From Belliella calami (GTDB taxonomy: Bacteria; Bacteroidota; Bacteroidia; Cytophagales; Cyclobacteriaceae), in NCBI RefSeq assembly GCF_022549695.1, contig NZ_JAKZGS010000012.1:62001-126000 (forward strand): a stretch of 64,000 nt of DNA, given 5' to 3'. The stretch's first letter is position 1. Each line of letters begins with the position of its first letter. The notes under the pieces are model-generated. The model made no database searches. It saw only the letters and a program-made list of their open reading frames with translations, and was not told the origin of the DNA. This document shows, piece after piece, positions 17,984 to 24,634 of this stretch. The position numbers were made by a program, and so were the translations under genes.

Positions 17984-18001
17984 GTTATCATTTGAGATAA
18001 C
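17984..18001. promoter_or_regulatory. Candidate antitoxin operator
   Basis: GTTATC-N6-GATAAC is a perfect two-fold symmetric site between the -7 box and the toxin start codon. HigA-type antitoxins repress their own operon by binding such palindromes over the promoter, so this is the likely autoregulatory site. Binding is inferred from position and symmetry only. Confidence 0.5.
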
Positions 18002-18004
18002 TTT

Positions 18005-18346
18005 ATGGATATGTTGAGGAAGATAATTTTTTATGAAAACCACTTTATTGAATTTTATCAAAACCAGAATGATAAGGTTAAAAGTAAGATTCAATACGTA
18101 TTTGAGCTGATAAAGCAAGTGGATAGGGTACCAGAGAAGTTTCTCAAACATCTGGAAGGAACTGAAGGGTTATTTGAAATAAGAGTAGAATTTCAATCAA
18201 ACATTTATTGAATTTTCTGTTGCTTTGATGAAGGAAGGCTGGTGGTGCTCTTCAATGGTTTTCAAAAGAAGACCCAAAAGACCCCAAAGAATGAAATTGA
18301 GAAGGCAGAAAGATTAATGAAGGAATATTTTCAAACAAAGAAATAG
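18005..18346 (+). pseudogene. higB: HigB/RelE-type toxin gene with one in-frame TGA
   Basis: The first 68 codons give MLRKIIFYENHFIEFYQNQN onward to GLFEIRVEFQSNIY. Reading through the TGA at 18209-18211 without changing frame gives IFCCFDEGRLVVLFNGFQKK, then TQKTPKNEIEKAERLMKEYF, and a normal TAG stop. Together they form a full-length toxin of the HigB/Gp49-like family (RelE superfamily), which cleaves mRNA on the ribosome. Family members normally have Arg at the TGA position (NIYRIF), so a CGA-to-TGA change explains it. The broken product would lack the C-terminal strands and the conserved basic residues. The antitoxin downstream is intact and starts 4 bases later. Sequencing error or strain-specific loss cannot be separated here. 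Confidence 0.85.
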
Positions 18347-18350
18347 GCTT

Positions 18351-18650
18351 ATGAAGGATTATAGCAAAGTCAAAACATTCGATGAATTGATTGAATTGGA
18401 ACATGGAAAAATTGGAAGTGAAAGCAGGAACAAGTATGAAGAGAATTCCCAGATGTTCATCATCAGCGAAATGCTGAAAGATGCTAGAAAGGAAGCTAAC
18501 CTGACTCAAGAGCAATTGGCAGAAAAGGCCGGAACAAAGAAAAGTTATATCTCAAAGCTTGAAAATGGTAAAGGAAATATTCAGTTGTCAACTTTGATCC
18601 GAATTTTTGAACAAGGATTGAATAAAAGAATTGGGTTAACATTCCTGTGA
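18351..18650 (+). CDS. higA: HigA-type antitoxin, XRE-family HTH protein
   Basis: The 99-residue protein has an N-terminal toxin-facing segment and a helix-turn-helix of the Cro/C1 type at about residues 42-95: ARKEANLTQEQLAEKAGTKK then SYISKLENGKGNIQLSTLIR. It would bind the palindrome upstream and neutralise the toxin. The gene order, toxin before antitoxin with a 4-base gap, is the HigBA order. With the toxin interrupted, the antitoxin may remain only as a repressor, or protect against related toxins. The frame is intact with no sign of decay. Confidence 0.9.
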   Translation: MKDYSKVKTFDELIELEHGKIGSESRNKYEENSQMFIISEMLKDARKEANLTQEQLAEKAGTKKSYISKLENGKGNIQLSTLIRIFEQGLNKRIGLTFL

Positions 18651-18675
18651 GCATTCGAAAGGAATAACGCACTCT

Positions 18676-18785
18676 AACATCACCTTGGAAGACGGCGGGC
18701 GGTTCCGAGTAAATTGAAAGTTTAGTACCTTTAAGAAGTTAGGAGTAGACTGGAAGAGAACGGTTCCGAATGCTCGCCACAAACC
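18676..18785 (+). repeat. Island repeat, copy B (attC-like hairpin family)
   Basis: Located just after higA. It contains AACATCACCTTGGAAGACGG, GGTTCCGAGTAAATTGAAAG, the core CTTTAAGAAGTTAGGAGTAG and GGTTCCGAATGCTCGCC. The left GGCGGGCGG and right GCTCGCC can pair, as can parts of the TTCCGA segments. It has the shortest right arm of the four copies. The next gene starts 31 bases later. Confidence 0.75.
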
Positions 18786-18815
18786 ATATACGCAAACAGT
18801 TATGGCACATTTAAA

Positions 18816-19505
18816 ATGAAGACGATATTCAACATAATAACTTGCTTTTTACTCTTTGGTTGTGTTGATAACAAAGGAGAACAAAATGATGAACATCCAA
18901 TTGAAATAAAGCAAGATTCAAACGACACTTTGACAAAAGAAGAGACAACTAAAACAAAAAATACCGGAATTGACATTGGGAGATTTAAGAAAGGATCAGA
19001 TTCTTTATTGAAATCTTTAAAGGGTGAAAATTATTTCTTTGAATTAGATACTGACATTTTCGACTTCAGGACAGACAATCCTGAAACTTTTACAAAAGGA
19101 CACGGGATTTTTTGGCAATTATATCAAGACACTTCTGAAAGAATAGTGAGGCATCATCTTTACGTTCCAAATACAAAAAAACAACTTAGGATATATTTAG
19201 TCGAAGCAGAATATAGGAATAAAGAGCATTTGGAAAAAGTGATTTCAAAACTTGAAAAGACTATGAACGACTCTATAAATGCTCCTGACAGTGACGACTA
19301 TCAGAAGTGGAGATTAAGCCCAATTAGTGATTATGTAATTGCTTCTGACTATAAAATGTATTGGTTAAACGGTGCTTATCCTTATTCAAATAGAGAGTTT
19401 CTGAAATTTATAGACTGTCTGAAAAACAACATCGACACGACAACATTTAAGGGACGAATAATTTGCCTATTTGGAAAAGACTGTGAAAATGAAAACGTGC
19501 CATAA
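18816..19505 (+). CDS. Small lipoprotein of unknown function in the cassette-like run
   Basis: I do not recognise this 229-residue protein. MKTIFNIITCFLLFGC is a lipoprotein signal with Cys at residue 16. A charged, Asp/Glu/Lys-rich linker to about residue 50 follows, and then a folded-looking domain with many aromatic residues (YFFELDTDIFDFRTDN, GIFWQLYQDTSERIVRHHLY). The domain ends with FGKDCENENVP, giving a second Cys. It is single, has no close partner on either side, and is bounded by repeat copy B upstream and a hairpin repeat immediately downstream. This layout suggests it moves as a unit. No catalytic motif is visible. Confidence 0.75.
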   Translation: MKTIFNIITCFLLFGCVDNKGEQNDEHPIEIKQDSNDTLTKEETTKTKNTGIDIGRFKKGSDSLLKSLKGENYFFELDTDIFDFRTDNPETFTKGHGIFWQLYQDTSERIVRHHLYVPNTKKQLRIYLVEAEYRNKEHLEKVISKLEKTMNDSINAPDSDDYQKWRLSPISDYVIASDYKMYWLNGAYPYSNREFLKFIDCLKNNIDTTTFKGRIICLFGKDCENENVP

Positions 19506-19507
19506 TA

Positions 19508-19619
19508 GGTGTTTGGCAAAAGTAGCGGTTAAGTGCTTCGTATGACAGTTTTTACTAAATTTGAAGTTCAGTGCTCGAATGAAGTTTGGTGGTATAAATC
19601 GCCACCTTCGCCAAGCGCC
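19508..19619 (+). repeat. Long imperfect hairpin repeat after the lipoprotein gene
   Basis: The ends GGTGTTTGGCAAAAGTAGCG (from 19508) and CCACCTTCGCCAAGCGCC (to 19619) are inverted repeats matching at 17 of 23 positions, and all six differences are transitions. The central part contains AAATTTGAAGTTCAGT, close to AAATTGAAAGTTCAGT in copy C, so it is probably a relative of the main island repeat. It starts 2 bases after the stop codon of the lipoprotein gene. Confidence 0.75.
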
Positions 19620-19644
19620 AAAATATTACAGCCAATAGGAAAAA

Positions 19645-20250
19645 ATGCAGACACTAGAAAAATTACTTTTAGCCATAATCTTTATTGCAATCCTAGGTTG
19701 TGATTTTAAACCAAATCAAAATAATTTTTGGATCAATCAATCTAAAATAGATGAAGTCCTTAAGTTTGAAAAATCATTAAATTATAACACCCAAATTATT
19801 GAACAAAAAGTTTTTCTTTCTTCAACCGTATTTCCAAAAGTTGATGAACTTGATATAGAACTTCCATTAATTGTAAAAAGAGAAGGGGAATTTATCCCAT
19901 TGTATGCGGAATATTTTTTTACGCGTGAAGATTCCATTGTTCAATACGTAAGCTATAATTGGGAGCACGACCTATTTGGTAGTTACCAAGCAAAACAAAA
20001 TTTATGGAAATCGGAAAGTAATAAGTTAACTCAGTATGATTCAGCCTATCAAAAAATAAAAGAAGATTTAATTGCATTGCTTTCCTTACCTATGATTGAA
20101 GATAAGGAATTAGAAAAAAGCATAAATCAAAATGGAGTAGAAGTTTACTTTAGAGAAGCGATTTGGGAGGATGAAAAAATCAAATCAAAGCTAAATCTTT
20201 TCTTTGGAGACCAAACCTTTCGGGTTAGATGGAGCTATTATTGGAAGTAA
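19645..20250 (+). CDS. Second small lipoprotein of unknown function in the cassette-like run
   Basis: I do not recognise this 201-residue protein. MQTLEKLLLAIIFIAILGC is a lipoprotein signal (Cys19). The mature part is rich in aromatic and charged residues, for example VKREGEFIPLYAEYFFTRED and ISYNWEHD-like segments, and ends TFRVRWSYYWK. It is not clearly related to the preceding lipoprotein. The hairpin repeat lies 25 bases upstream and repeat copy C 12 bases downstream. It was probably acquired with its flanking repeat. No catalytic or binding motif can be assigned. Confidence 0.72.
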   Translation: MQTLEKLLLAIIFIAILGCDFKPNQNNFWINQSKIDEVLKFEKSLNYNTQIIEQKVFLSSTVFPKVDELDIELPLIVKREGEFIPLYAEYFFTREDSIVQYVSYNWEHDLFGSYQAKQNLWKSESNKLTQYDSAYQKIKEDLIALLSLPMIEDKELEKSINQNGVEVYFREAIWEDEKIKSKLNLFFGDQTFRVRWSYYWK

Positions 20251-20262
20251 GGAACTACTGGC

Positions 20263-20388
20263 TGTAACATCACATTAGGTTCAGCAGGCTGTTCCGAGTA
20301 AATTGAAAGTTCAGTATCTTAAAAAAGTTAGGAGTAGGCTGGAAATGAACAACTCCGAATGCAGGACCGCCGTCTCCAAGCAGAATCC
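20263..20388 (+). repeat. Island repeat, copy C (attC-like hairpin family)
   Basis: It begins GTAACATCACATTAGGTTCA, continues GCTGTTCCGAGTAAATTGAA, the core AAGTTAGGAGTAGGCTGGAA and ACTCCGAATGCAGG, and ends CCGCCGTCTCCAAGCAGAAT. It lies between the stop of the second lipoprotein gene and the start of the pseudopilin-like ORF. The outer arms (CAGCAGGC / GCAGGACCGCCGT) and the TTCCGAGT / ACTCCGAA segments are partly complementary. Confidence 0.75.
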
Positions 20389-20407
20389 TTTTGATATCAA
20401 TTAAAAA

Positions 20408-20857
20408 ATGAGGTACGCACTAATTCTCATTTTGAACCTTTTGATTCTTTGTATTTGGTATCGATATAGAAGAAAAAAAGGAAAGAACTTACCATGGTTC
20501 GCAGGTTGGATCCTTCCGAGTGATATTTTCGTCTTTTTTGGACTCCTAATAGTCGGAATCTTTGGAATAGTTATGTTTTTTAGCAACAGCTTTCCAATGA
20601 GTCAAAAGAGAACTGAAAAAGAAATGACAGAGATAAAAACGTCTATAAAGAAGTATAAAAAGGACACCAAGGATTTTCCAGATTCTATTGAGGAACTCAT
20701 TGGTAAGAATCCTTTAAGAAAAGATTGGAGCGAAGATTATTGGGGAACTCCTTACAGACTTTCTAATAAAGGAGACCAATCTATCGAACTGACATCTGCA
20801 GGTTCTGACCGACAATTTGGAACTAAAGATGACTTGAAAATTACAATTATAGGCTGA
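20408..20857 (+). CDS. Two-TM membrane protein with a type II secretion pseudopilin-like C-terminal domain
   Basis: The 149-residue protein has two transmembrane segments (about 2-18, LILILNLLILCIWYR, and 38-58, DIFVFFGLLIVGIFGIVMFF). The soluble part, from YKKDTKDFPDSIEELIGKNP through DYWGTPYRL to LTSAGSDRQFGTKDDL, closely resembles the C-terminal calcium-binding domain of the major pseudopilin GspG. It lacks the prepilin signal peptide and the N-terminal pilin helix, and no secretion or pilus genes are nearby. So the domain is used in another context and the function is unknown. The stop codon lies within or at the edge of repeat copy D, as expected for a cassette whose gene abuts its recombination site. 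Confidence 0.75.
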   Translation: MRYALILILNLLILCIWYRYRRKKGKNLPWFAGWILPSDIFVFFGLLIVGIFGIVMFFSNSFPMSQKRTEKEMTEIKTSIKKYKKDTKDFPDSIEELIGKNPLRKDWSEDYWGTPYRLSNKGDQSIELTSAGSDRQFGTKDDLKITIIG

Positions 20858-20859
20858 AG

Positions 20860-21003
20860 CCAACTTCACCTTGGATACAGCTTGCTTACCGCAGGTAGGC
20901 GGACAGTTCCGAGTAAATAGAAAGTTTAGTATCTTTAAGAAGTTAGGAGTAGGCTGGAAATGAACGACTACGAATGCAGGCCCGCCGACCACAAGTTGAA
21001 TCA
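20860..21003 (+). repeat. Island repeat, copy D (attC-like hairpin family) with a palindromic insert
   Basis: It contains CAACTTCACCTTGGATACAG, CAGTTCCGAGTAAATAGAAA, the core CTTTAAGAAGTTAGGAGTAG and CGAATGCAGGCCCGCCGACC, ending ACAAGTTGAATC. Compared with copy C it carries about 20 extra bases, including the palindrome TACCGCAGGTA flanked by GCT/GGC, in the left arm (20883-20902). The pseudopilin-like gene ends at 20857, directly against it. Confidence 0.75.
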
Positions 21004-21094
21004 TTTTACTTCAATCACCCTCAATGAAACTGAGTAAAATTGGAATTACATTAAAAGTAAAATTCTGAATATCAAATAAACTCAAATCGATACT

Positions 21095-21490
21095 ATGACT
21101 ATATACTACAAAAAGAACGAAGTAAAGCTCAATCTATTTTTTGGGATAATGTGGCTGGGATTTGGGCTTTTGAATATGTTGGTATTTGATCGAATGCTGC
21201 TTGGTATTGCATCGACAGTGCTTTCTGGACTTTATTTTATTTTGTACCTCAACCAAAAAAAGAAACAATACTTAAACATTGAGAATGGGTTGATTAAGCA
21301 AAACTGGCTTCTCTTCGGCAAGGAAATGAAACTCGATGCGATCAATTTTATCAGTTATGGGAAAGATAAATATATTCTCAAAACAGCACAGGAGAATATG
21401 AAGATCTCAGTGAAGATCATCGATGAAAGTTCTCTTGCAGATTTGAACTCTGTTTTGGATCAGCTAGACGTAGAGTGGGTTGATCAATAA
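21095..21490 (+). CDS. Two-TM protein with a PH-like soluble domain, unknown function
   Basis: The 131-residue protein has a short cytoplasmic start, two adjacent transmembrane segments (about 13-31, LFFGIMWLGFGLLNMLVF, and 35-52, LLGIASTVLSGLYFILYL), and a soluble C-terminal half of alternating strands (YLNIENGLIKQNWLLFGKEM, YILKTAQENMKI). The pattern resembles bacterial PH-domain membrane proteins, but the match is only by layout. It follows repeat copy D after 91 bases and may be the last gene of the cassette-like run or the first ordinary gene after it. No repeat follows it. Confidence 0.7.
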   Translation: MTIYYKKNEVKLNLFFGIMWLGFGLLNMLVFDRMLLGIASTVLSGLYFILYLNQKKKQYLNIENGLIKQNWLLFGKEMKLDAINFISYGKDKYILKTAQENMKISVKIIDESSLADLNSVLDQLDVEWVDQ

Positions 21491-21607
21491 CTTTTCAGAA
21501 TAGGCAAATGATAACGAGTTGAAATATATGTTTTAAGAAATTCTAATTAGATTTAAGTAAATTTTAATAATGTTTTTAATTTGTTAAATGATCGAATTCT
21601 AGTATCA

Positions 21608-22447
21608 ATGAAACAGGGTTTTCTTCTTTTTATCATTTCACTAGTTGTGAATTTGGACCTTCTCTCTCAAGAATATCCATACTTTGTCCAGGAAAATATT
21701 GCTTACTGTGAAAGTAATGTCTCAGATAAACAAGCTATCCAACTCCGTGAGGAACTTAAAGAACTTGAAGACTACTTTGTGAAAAAGGGTCTTTTGAAAG
21801 ACAAAAGTGGGAGTAGCTATATTGAGGTCTTAAAGCAAATAGCCATGGACAATGACCTATATTTTAACATTGATAGAGATTTCCAGATTCTTGATAAATT
21901 AGGCTTTAAGATTTATTCGAAGTGCTACTATAAGGCTCTCGATCCTGAAGGCTTTGGCAAACTTACAGATAGACACTTGCATGCCGCTGAAGTAATAGTT
22001 CAGAATAATAACGATGAGATAACACCTGGAATAGTAGCGCAAAGAATTCTAGATAACCTGCTTGATGAAGATTTTGATCTTGAGTTTTATAAAATATCAT
22101 CGCTTATTGCTTTTTATACAATATCCCAAACAGGCTCTATAATGGATTTTGTTGAGGCAAATAAGAGTTTGGCTGATTTTTCTGAGATCATGGAAGTTTT
22201 TTTAGATGATACCAACCGAATAACGATTGATGGTAGTTACGTTAGCTTTGATCAATTGAAACAAAAGGCTCATCAATTTCTACAAATCGACCCAAATGAA
22301 AAGGGGATAGTGCTCATTGCATCAAAGGAGGTAAGTTATGAAGTGTATTTACAAGTAAAAGAAATACTCAGCCTTGTCTATTCAGAGTTGAATGTGGAAG
22401 ATGGGGATGTTTCAAAAAATATAATTTACAAATTCGAAGGACTCTAA
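21608..22447 (+). CDS. Secreted protein of unknown function
   Basis: I do not recognise this 279-residue protein. The start at 21608 was preferred because MKQGFLLFIISLVVNLDLLSQ forms a signal peptide; a nine-residue longer form is possible. After the signal come a Cys-containing segment (ENIAYCESNVSDKQ), mostly helical, acidic sequence (LREELKELEDYFVKKG, RILDNLLDEDFDLEFY) and a C-terminal strand-helix region (GIVLIASKEVSYEVYLQVKE) recalling ExbD-like periplasmic domains. That resemblance is weak. No neighbour suggests a role. It is separated from the DUF2089 module by a 327-base gap. Confidence 0.65.
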   Translation: MKQGFLLFIISLVVNLDLLSQEYPYFVQENIAYCESNVSDKQAIQLREELKELEDYFVKKGLLKDKSGSSYIEVLKQIAMDNDLYFNIDRDFQILDKLGFKIYSKCYYKALDPEGFGKLTDRHLHAAEVIVQNNNDEITPGIVAQRILDNLLDEDFDLEFYKISSLIAFYTISQTGSIMDFVEANKSLADFSEIMEVFLDDTNRITIDGSYVSFDQLKQKAHQFLQIDPNEKGIVLIASKEVSYEVYLQVKEILSLVYSELNVEDGDVSKNIIYKFEGL

Positions 22448-22774
22448 GGTTTATTCATACATTTCGCAAAACATTGTAGGGCAGACATTTTTACTATCAA
22501 GAAATTATGGATGTCCACATTATATGTAAAGATATCTTTTTTCATTGTTGGGGAAATTGGTGATGTTCTTTGGGCATCTCATGGTTGAAATTTCTATTTT
22601 CACTTTCTATTTTCAATATTTTTTCTATCAGAAAAACTGTTCTTGTTTATCATTGTTAAACTTAATTTATTGAATAAAGTTTTATGTTTTGTTTATTTTT
22701 AGTTTAATGTTATTTCAATTTATTTGAATAATATTTAATAATTGTATTATATTTGATTTCTTAGTTTTAAATAA
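22448..22774. other. 327-base AT-rich gap holding a promoter for the DUF2089 module
   Basis: No gene is supported. Near its end, TTTG (22723-22726), a 21-base spacer and TATATTTG (22748-22755) match the Bacteroidota -33/-7 pattern on the plus strand, 20 bases before the DUF2089 start. The rest is very AT-rich, with repeated CTATTTTCA-like words around 22592-22625 and no clear hairpin. Confidence 0.55.
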
Positions 22775-23053
22775 ATGAATAAAAAGTTACCGATAATTTG
22801 TCCTAGTTGCAGTTCTGGTTTGAAGGTCAAAAGTCTCCATTGCGATAGCTGCGAAACAACAATAACTGGTCAATTCAATTTACCTGTGCTATTAAGGTTG
22901 GAAAAGACTGAGTTGGATTTTGTTTTGGATTTCATAAGATGTAGTGGAAGTCTAAAAATCATGGCGTCCAAACTTAACCTGAGCTATCCAACTGTTAGGA
23001 ATATGTTGGATGATTTAATCTATAAAATCGACAAACTAGAGCAAGATGTTTAA
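22775..23053 (+). CDS. DUF2089-family zinc-ribbon/HTH protein
   Basis: The 92-residue protein has a two-Cys-pair zinc ribbon, CPSCSS (9-14) and CDSCET (23-28), followed by FNLPVLLRLEKTELDFVLDF and a helix-turn-helix, SLKIMASKLNLSYPTVRNML. This is the pattern of the DUF2089 family, predicted transcription regulators related to extracytoplasmic or stress control; targets are unknown. It overlaps the next gene, a membrane protein, by 8 bases, so the two are coupled. By analogy with similar arrangements the membrane partner may sequester or modulate it, but that is inference. Confidence 0.85.
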   Translation: MNKKLPIICPSCSSGLKVKSLHCDSCETTITGQFNLPVLLRLEKTELDFVLDFIRCSGSLKIMASKLNLSYPTVRNMLDDLIYKIDKLEQDV

Positions 23054-23645
23054 AAAGTTAACCAACCCTTTTATATATGTTGCAGGTTCAAAATCGCTAG
23101 TTCTTGGCTTGCTTACCATATTTGGGACCTCTATTGTGGCGTATTTTAGTAAGACCTATTTCCCGGATATTATTTCAGTTAAAATGGGTGTTGATTTATC
23201 TATTTTGAGCTCTATCGCTCAAAATTTCATAAATTGGTTTGTAGTTTCTATTTTGTTCCACCTTATGGCTATGATTTTGTCAAAATCAAAAATCCGAATG
23301 CTGGATATTTTTGGCACACAAGCATTGGCAAGGTTTCCCTATTTTTTTGTTTCATTTATTAATTTTTCAGAGTCTTTGGATCTGTTTGGGAAGTATTTGC
23401 TTTGGACATTTATGAGCTATGGTGAACCTATTGAAATTACAATAATCCAGAAATCGATAGCTGTATTCTTGTTGTTTATTTCTCTGGTATTTACCATTTG
23501 GATGGTGATGCTAATGTATAATGCTTTCAAAGTTTCTGCAAATTTGAAAGGGACTAAACTAATCTTGTCATTTATTATCGTCATGATTTTCTCCATGGTG
23601 GTTTTAACTTATCTGTCTAAAATACTCATTTTAAACATCAATTAG
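23046..23645 (+). CDS. Five-TM membrane protein, possibly Yip1-like
   Basis: The 199-residue protein has about five hydrophobic segments (LGLLTIFGTSIVAYF; FVVSILFHLMAMIL; the region around ALARFPYFFVSFI; IAVFLLFISLVFTIWMVML; FIIVMIFSMVVLTYL). Residue TQALARFPYF with its Pro resembles the Yip1 domain family, which often sits beside DUF2089 genes, but no defining motif proves it. It overlaps the DUF2089 gene by 8 bases and ends 1 base before the hydrolase gene, so it is the centre of a tight operon. It probably localises to the inner membrane. Confidence 0.75.
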   Translation: MFKKLTNPFIYVAGSKSLVLGLLTIFGTSIVAYFSKTYFPDIISVKMGVDLSILSSIAQNFINWFVVSILFHLMAMILSKSKIRMLDIFGTQALARFPYFFVSFINFSESLDLFGKYLLWTFMSYGEPIEITIIQKSIAVFLLFISLVFTIWMVMLMYNAFKVSANLKGTKLILSFIIVMIFSMVVLTYLSKILILNIN

Positions 23646-23646
23646 T

Positions 23647-24627
23647 ATGAAAAAATCAATCTCACTTTTAGTCTTGTTCCTATTTTCCACTTCTCTGTGG
23701 GCTGCCAATAAAGAAGATACGGTTTTTGTAGAAACAAAAATCACATTGCAAACTAAAACGGGAGAAATTTTCGGGACTTTGACAAGCCCTGAAAAAATTG
23801 AAAATGTTCCTGTTGCTTTGATTATAGCTGGATCTGGACCGACAGACAGGGATGGGAATAATCCCATGATGAAAAATAATTCCTTGAAAATGCTTGCCCA
23901 TGCTTTATCCAAAAACGGCATAGCAACTTTGAGATATGACAAGAGGGGGATTGCAGAAAGTAAACTAGCAGGAAAAAGTGAGGAAGATCTTCGGTTTGAT
24001 GACTATATCAATGATGTACAAGAATGGATATCATTGCTAAAGCAAGATGGGAGGTTTTCAGAAATAGTGGTTATTGGACATAGTGAGGGATCATTGATTG
24101 GAATGATAGCGGCAACAAATGCAAATAGGTTTATTTCCATCGCTGGAGCAGGACAGTCTGCAGATAAATTGATAAAAGGACAATTGAGTGCACAGCCAAA
24201 AGAAGTTCAAGATATATCCTTTCCGGTTATTGATAGTTTGAAAATGGGGAAAACAGTGGAAAATGTAAATCCCATGCTTTATTCATTGTTTAGACCAAGT
24301 GTTCAACCTTATATGATTTCATGGTTTAAATATGATCCTCAGGAGGAGATAAGTGCACTTCATATTCCGACAATGATAATCCAAGGAACAAATGATATCC
24401 AAGTGACTGTGGAAGATGGACAAGATCTTTCAAAGGCGAATCCTGATGCACAATTGGTTCTTATTGAGAATATGAACCATATTTTCAAAATAGTGGAAGG
24501 AGATAAACAAGCAAATTTGGCTACATACAATAATCCCGATATACCCATAGCAAATCAACTGGTTGAATTGATAGTGGGCTTTGTTTTGGATAGATCAGAT
24601 GATTTGACAAAAACACATAAAAAATGA
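23647..24627 (+). CDS. Exported alpha/beta hydrolase
   Basis: The 326-residue protein has a signal peptide (MKKSISLLVLFLFSTSLWAA) and an alpha/beta-hydrolase fold. The oxyanion region is IIAGSGPTDRDG (59-70), the nucleophile elbow is GHSEGS with Ser146, and the acid and base are probably in QGTNDIQV and NMNHIF near the C-terminus. The RYDKRGIAES segment is typical of peptidase/esterase members in Bacteroidota. The substrate is unknown; an esterase or acyl-peptide hydrolase activity in the periplasm is plausible. It follows the membrane protein by 1 base and precedes the DUF3784 gene by 7 bases. Confidence 0.88.
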   Translation: MKKSISLLVLFLFSTSLWAANKEDTVFVETKITLQTKTGEIFGTLTSPEKIENVPVALIIAGSGPTDRDGNNPMMKNNSLKMLAHALSKNGIATLRYDKRGIAESKLAGKSEEDLRFDDYINDVQEWISLLKQDGRFSEIVVIGHSEGSLIGMIAATNANRFISIAGAGQSADKLIKGQLSAQPKEVQDISFPVIDSLKMGKTVENVNPMLYSLFRPSVQPYMISWFKYDPQEEISALHIPTMIIQGTNDIQVTVEDGQDLSKANPDAQLVLIENMNHIFKIVEGDKQANLATYNNPDIPIANQLVELIVGFVLDRSDDLTKTHKK

Positions 24628-24634
24628 TGATGTT

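Noticed and set aside
18209-18211. Recoding of the HigB TGA as selenocysteine or tryptophan
   Set aside because: The family has Arg here, no SECIS-like element was noted, and normal genes in the window end with TGA (for example the ATPase at 17593 and the pseudopilin-like ORF at 20857), so TGA is a real stop.
16078-21003. Could the regular repeats be a CRISPR array?
   Set aside because: Units are over 100 bases, few, and spaced by whole genes; there are no short direct repeats with uniform spacers and no cas genes.
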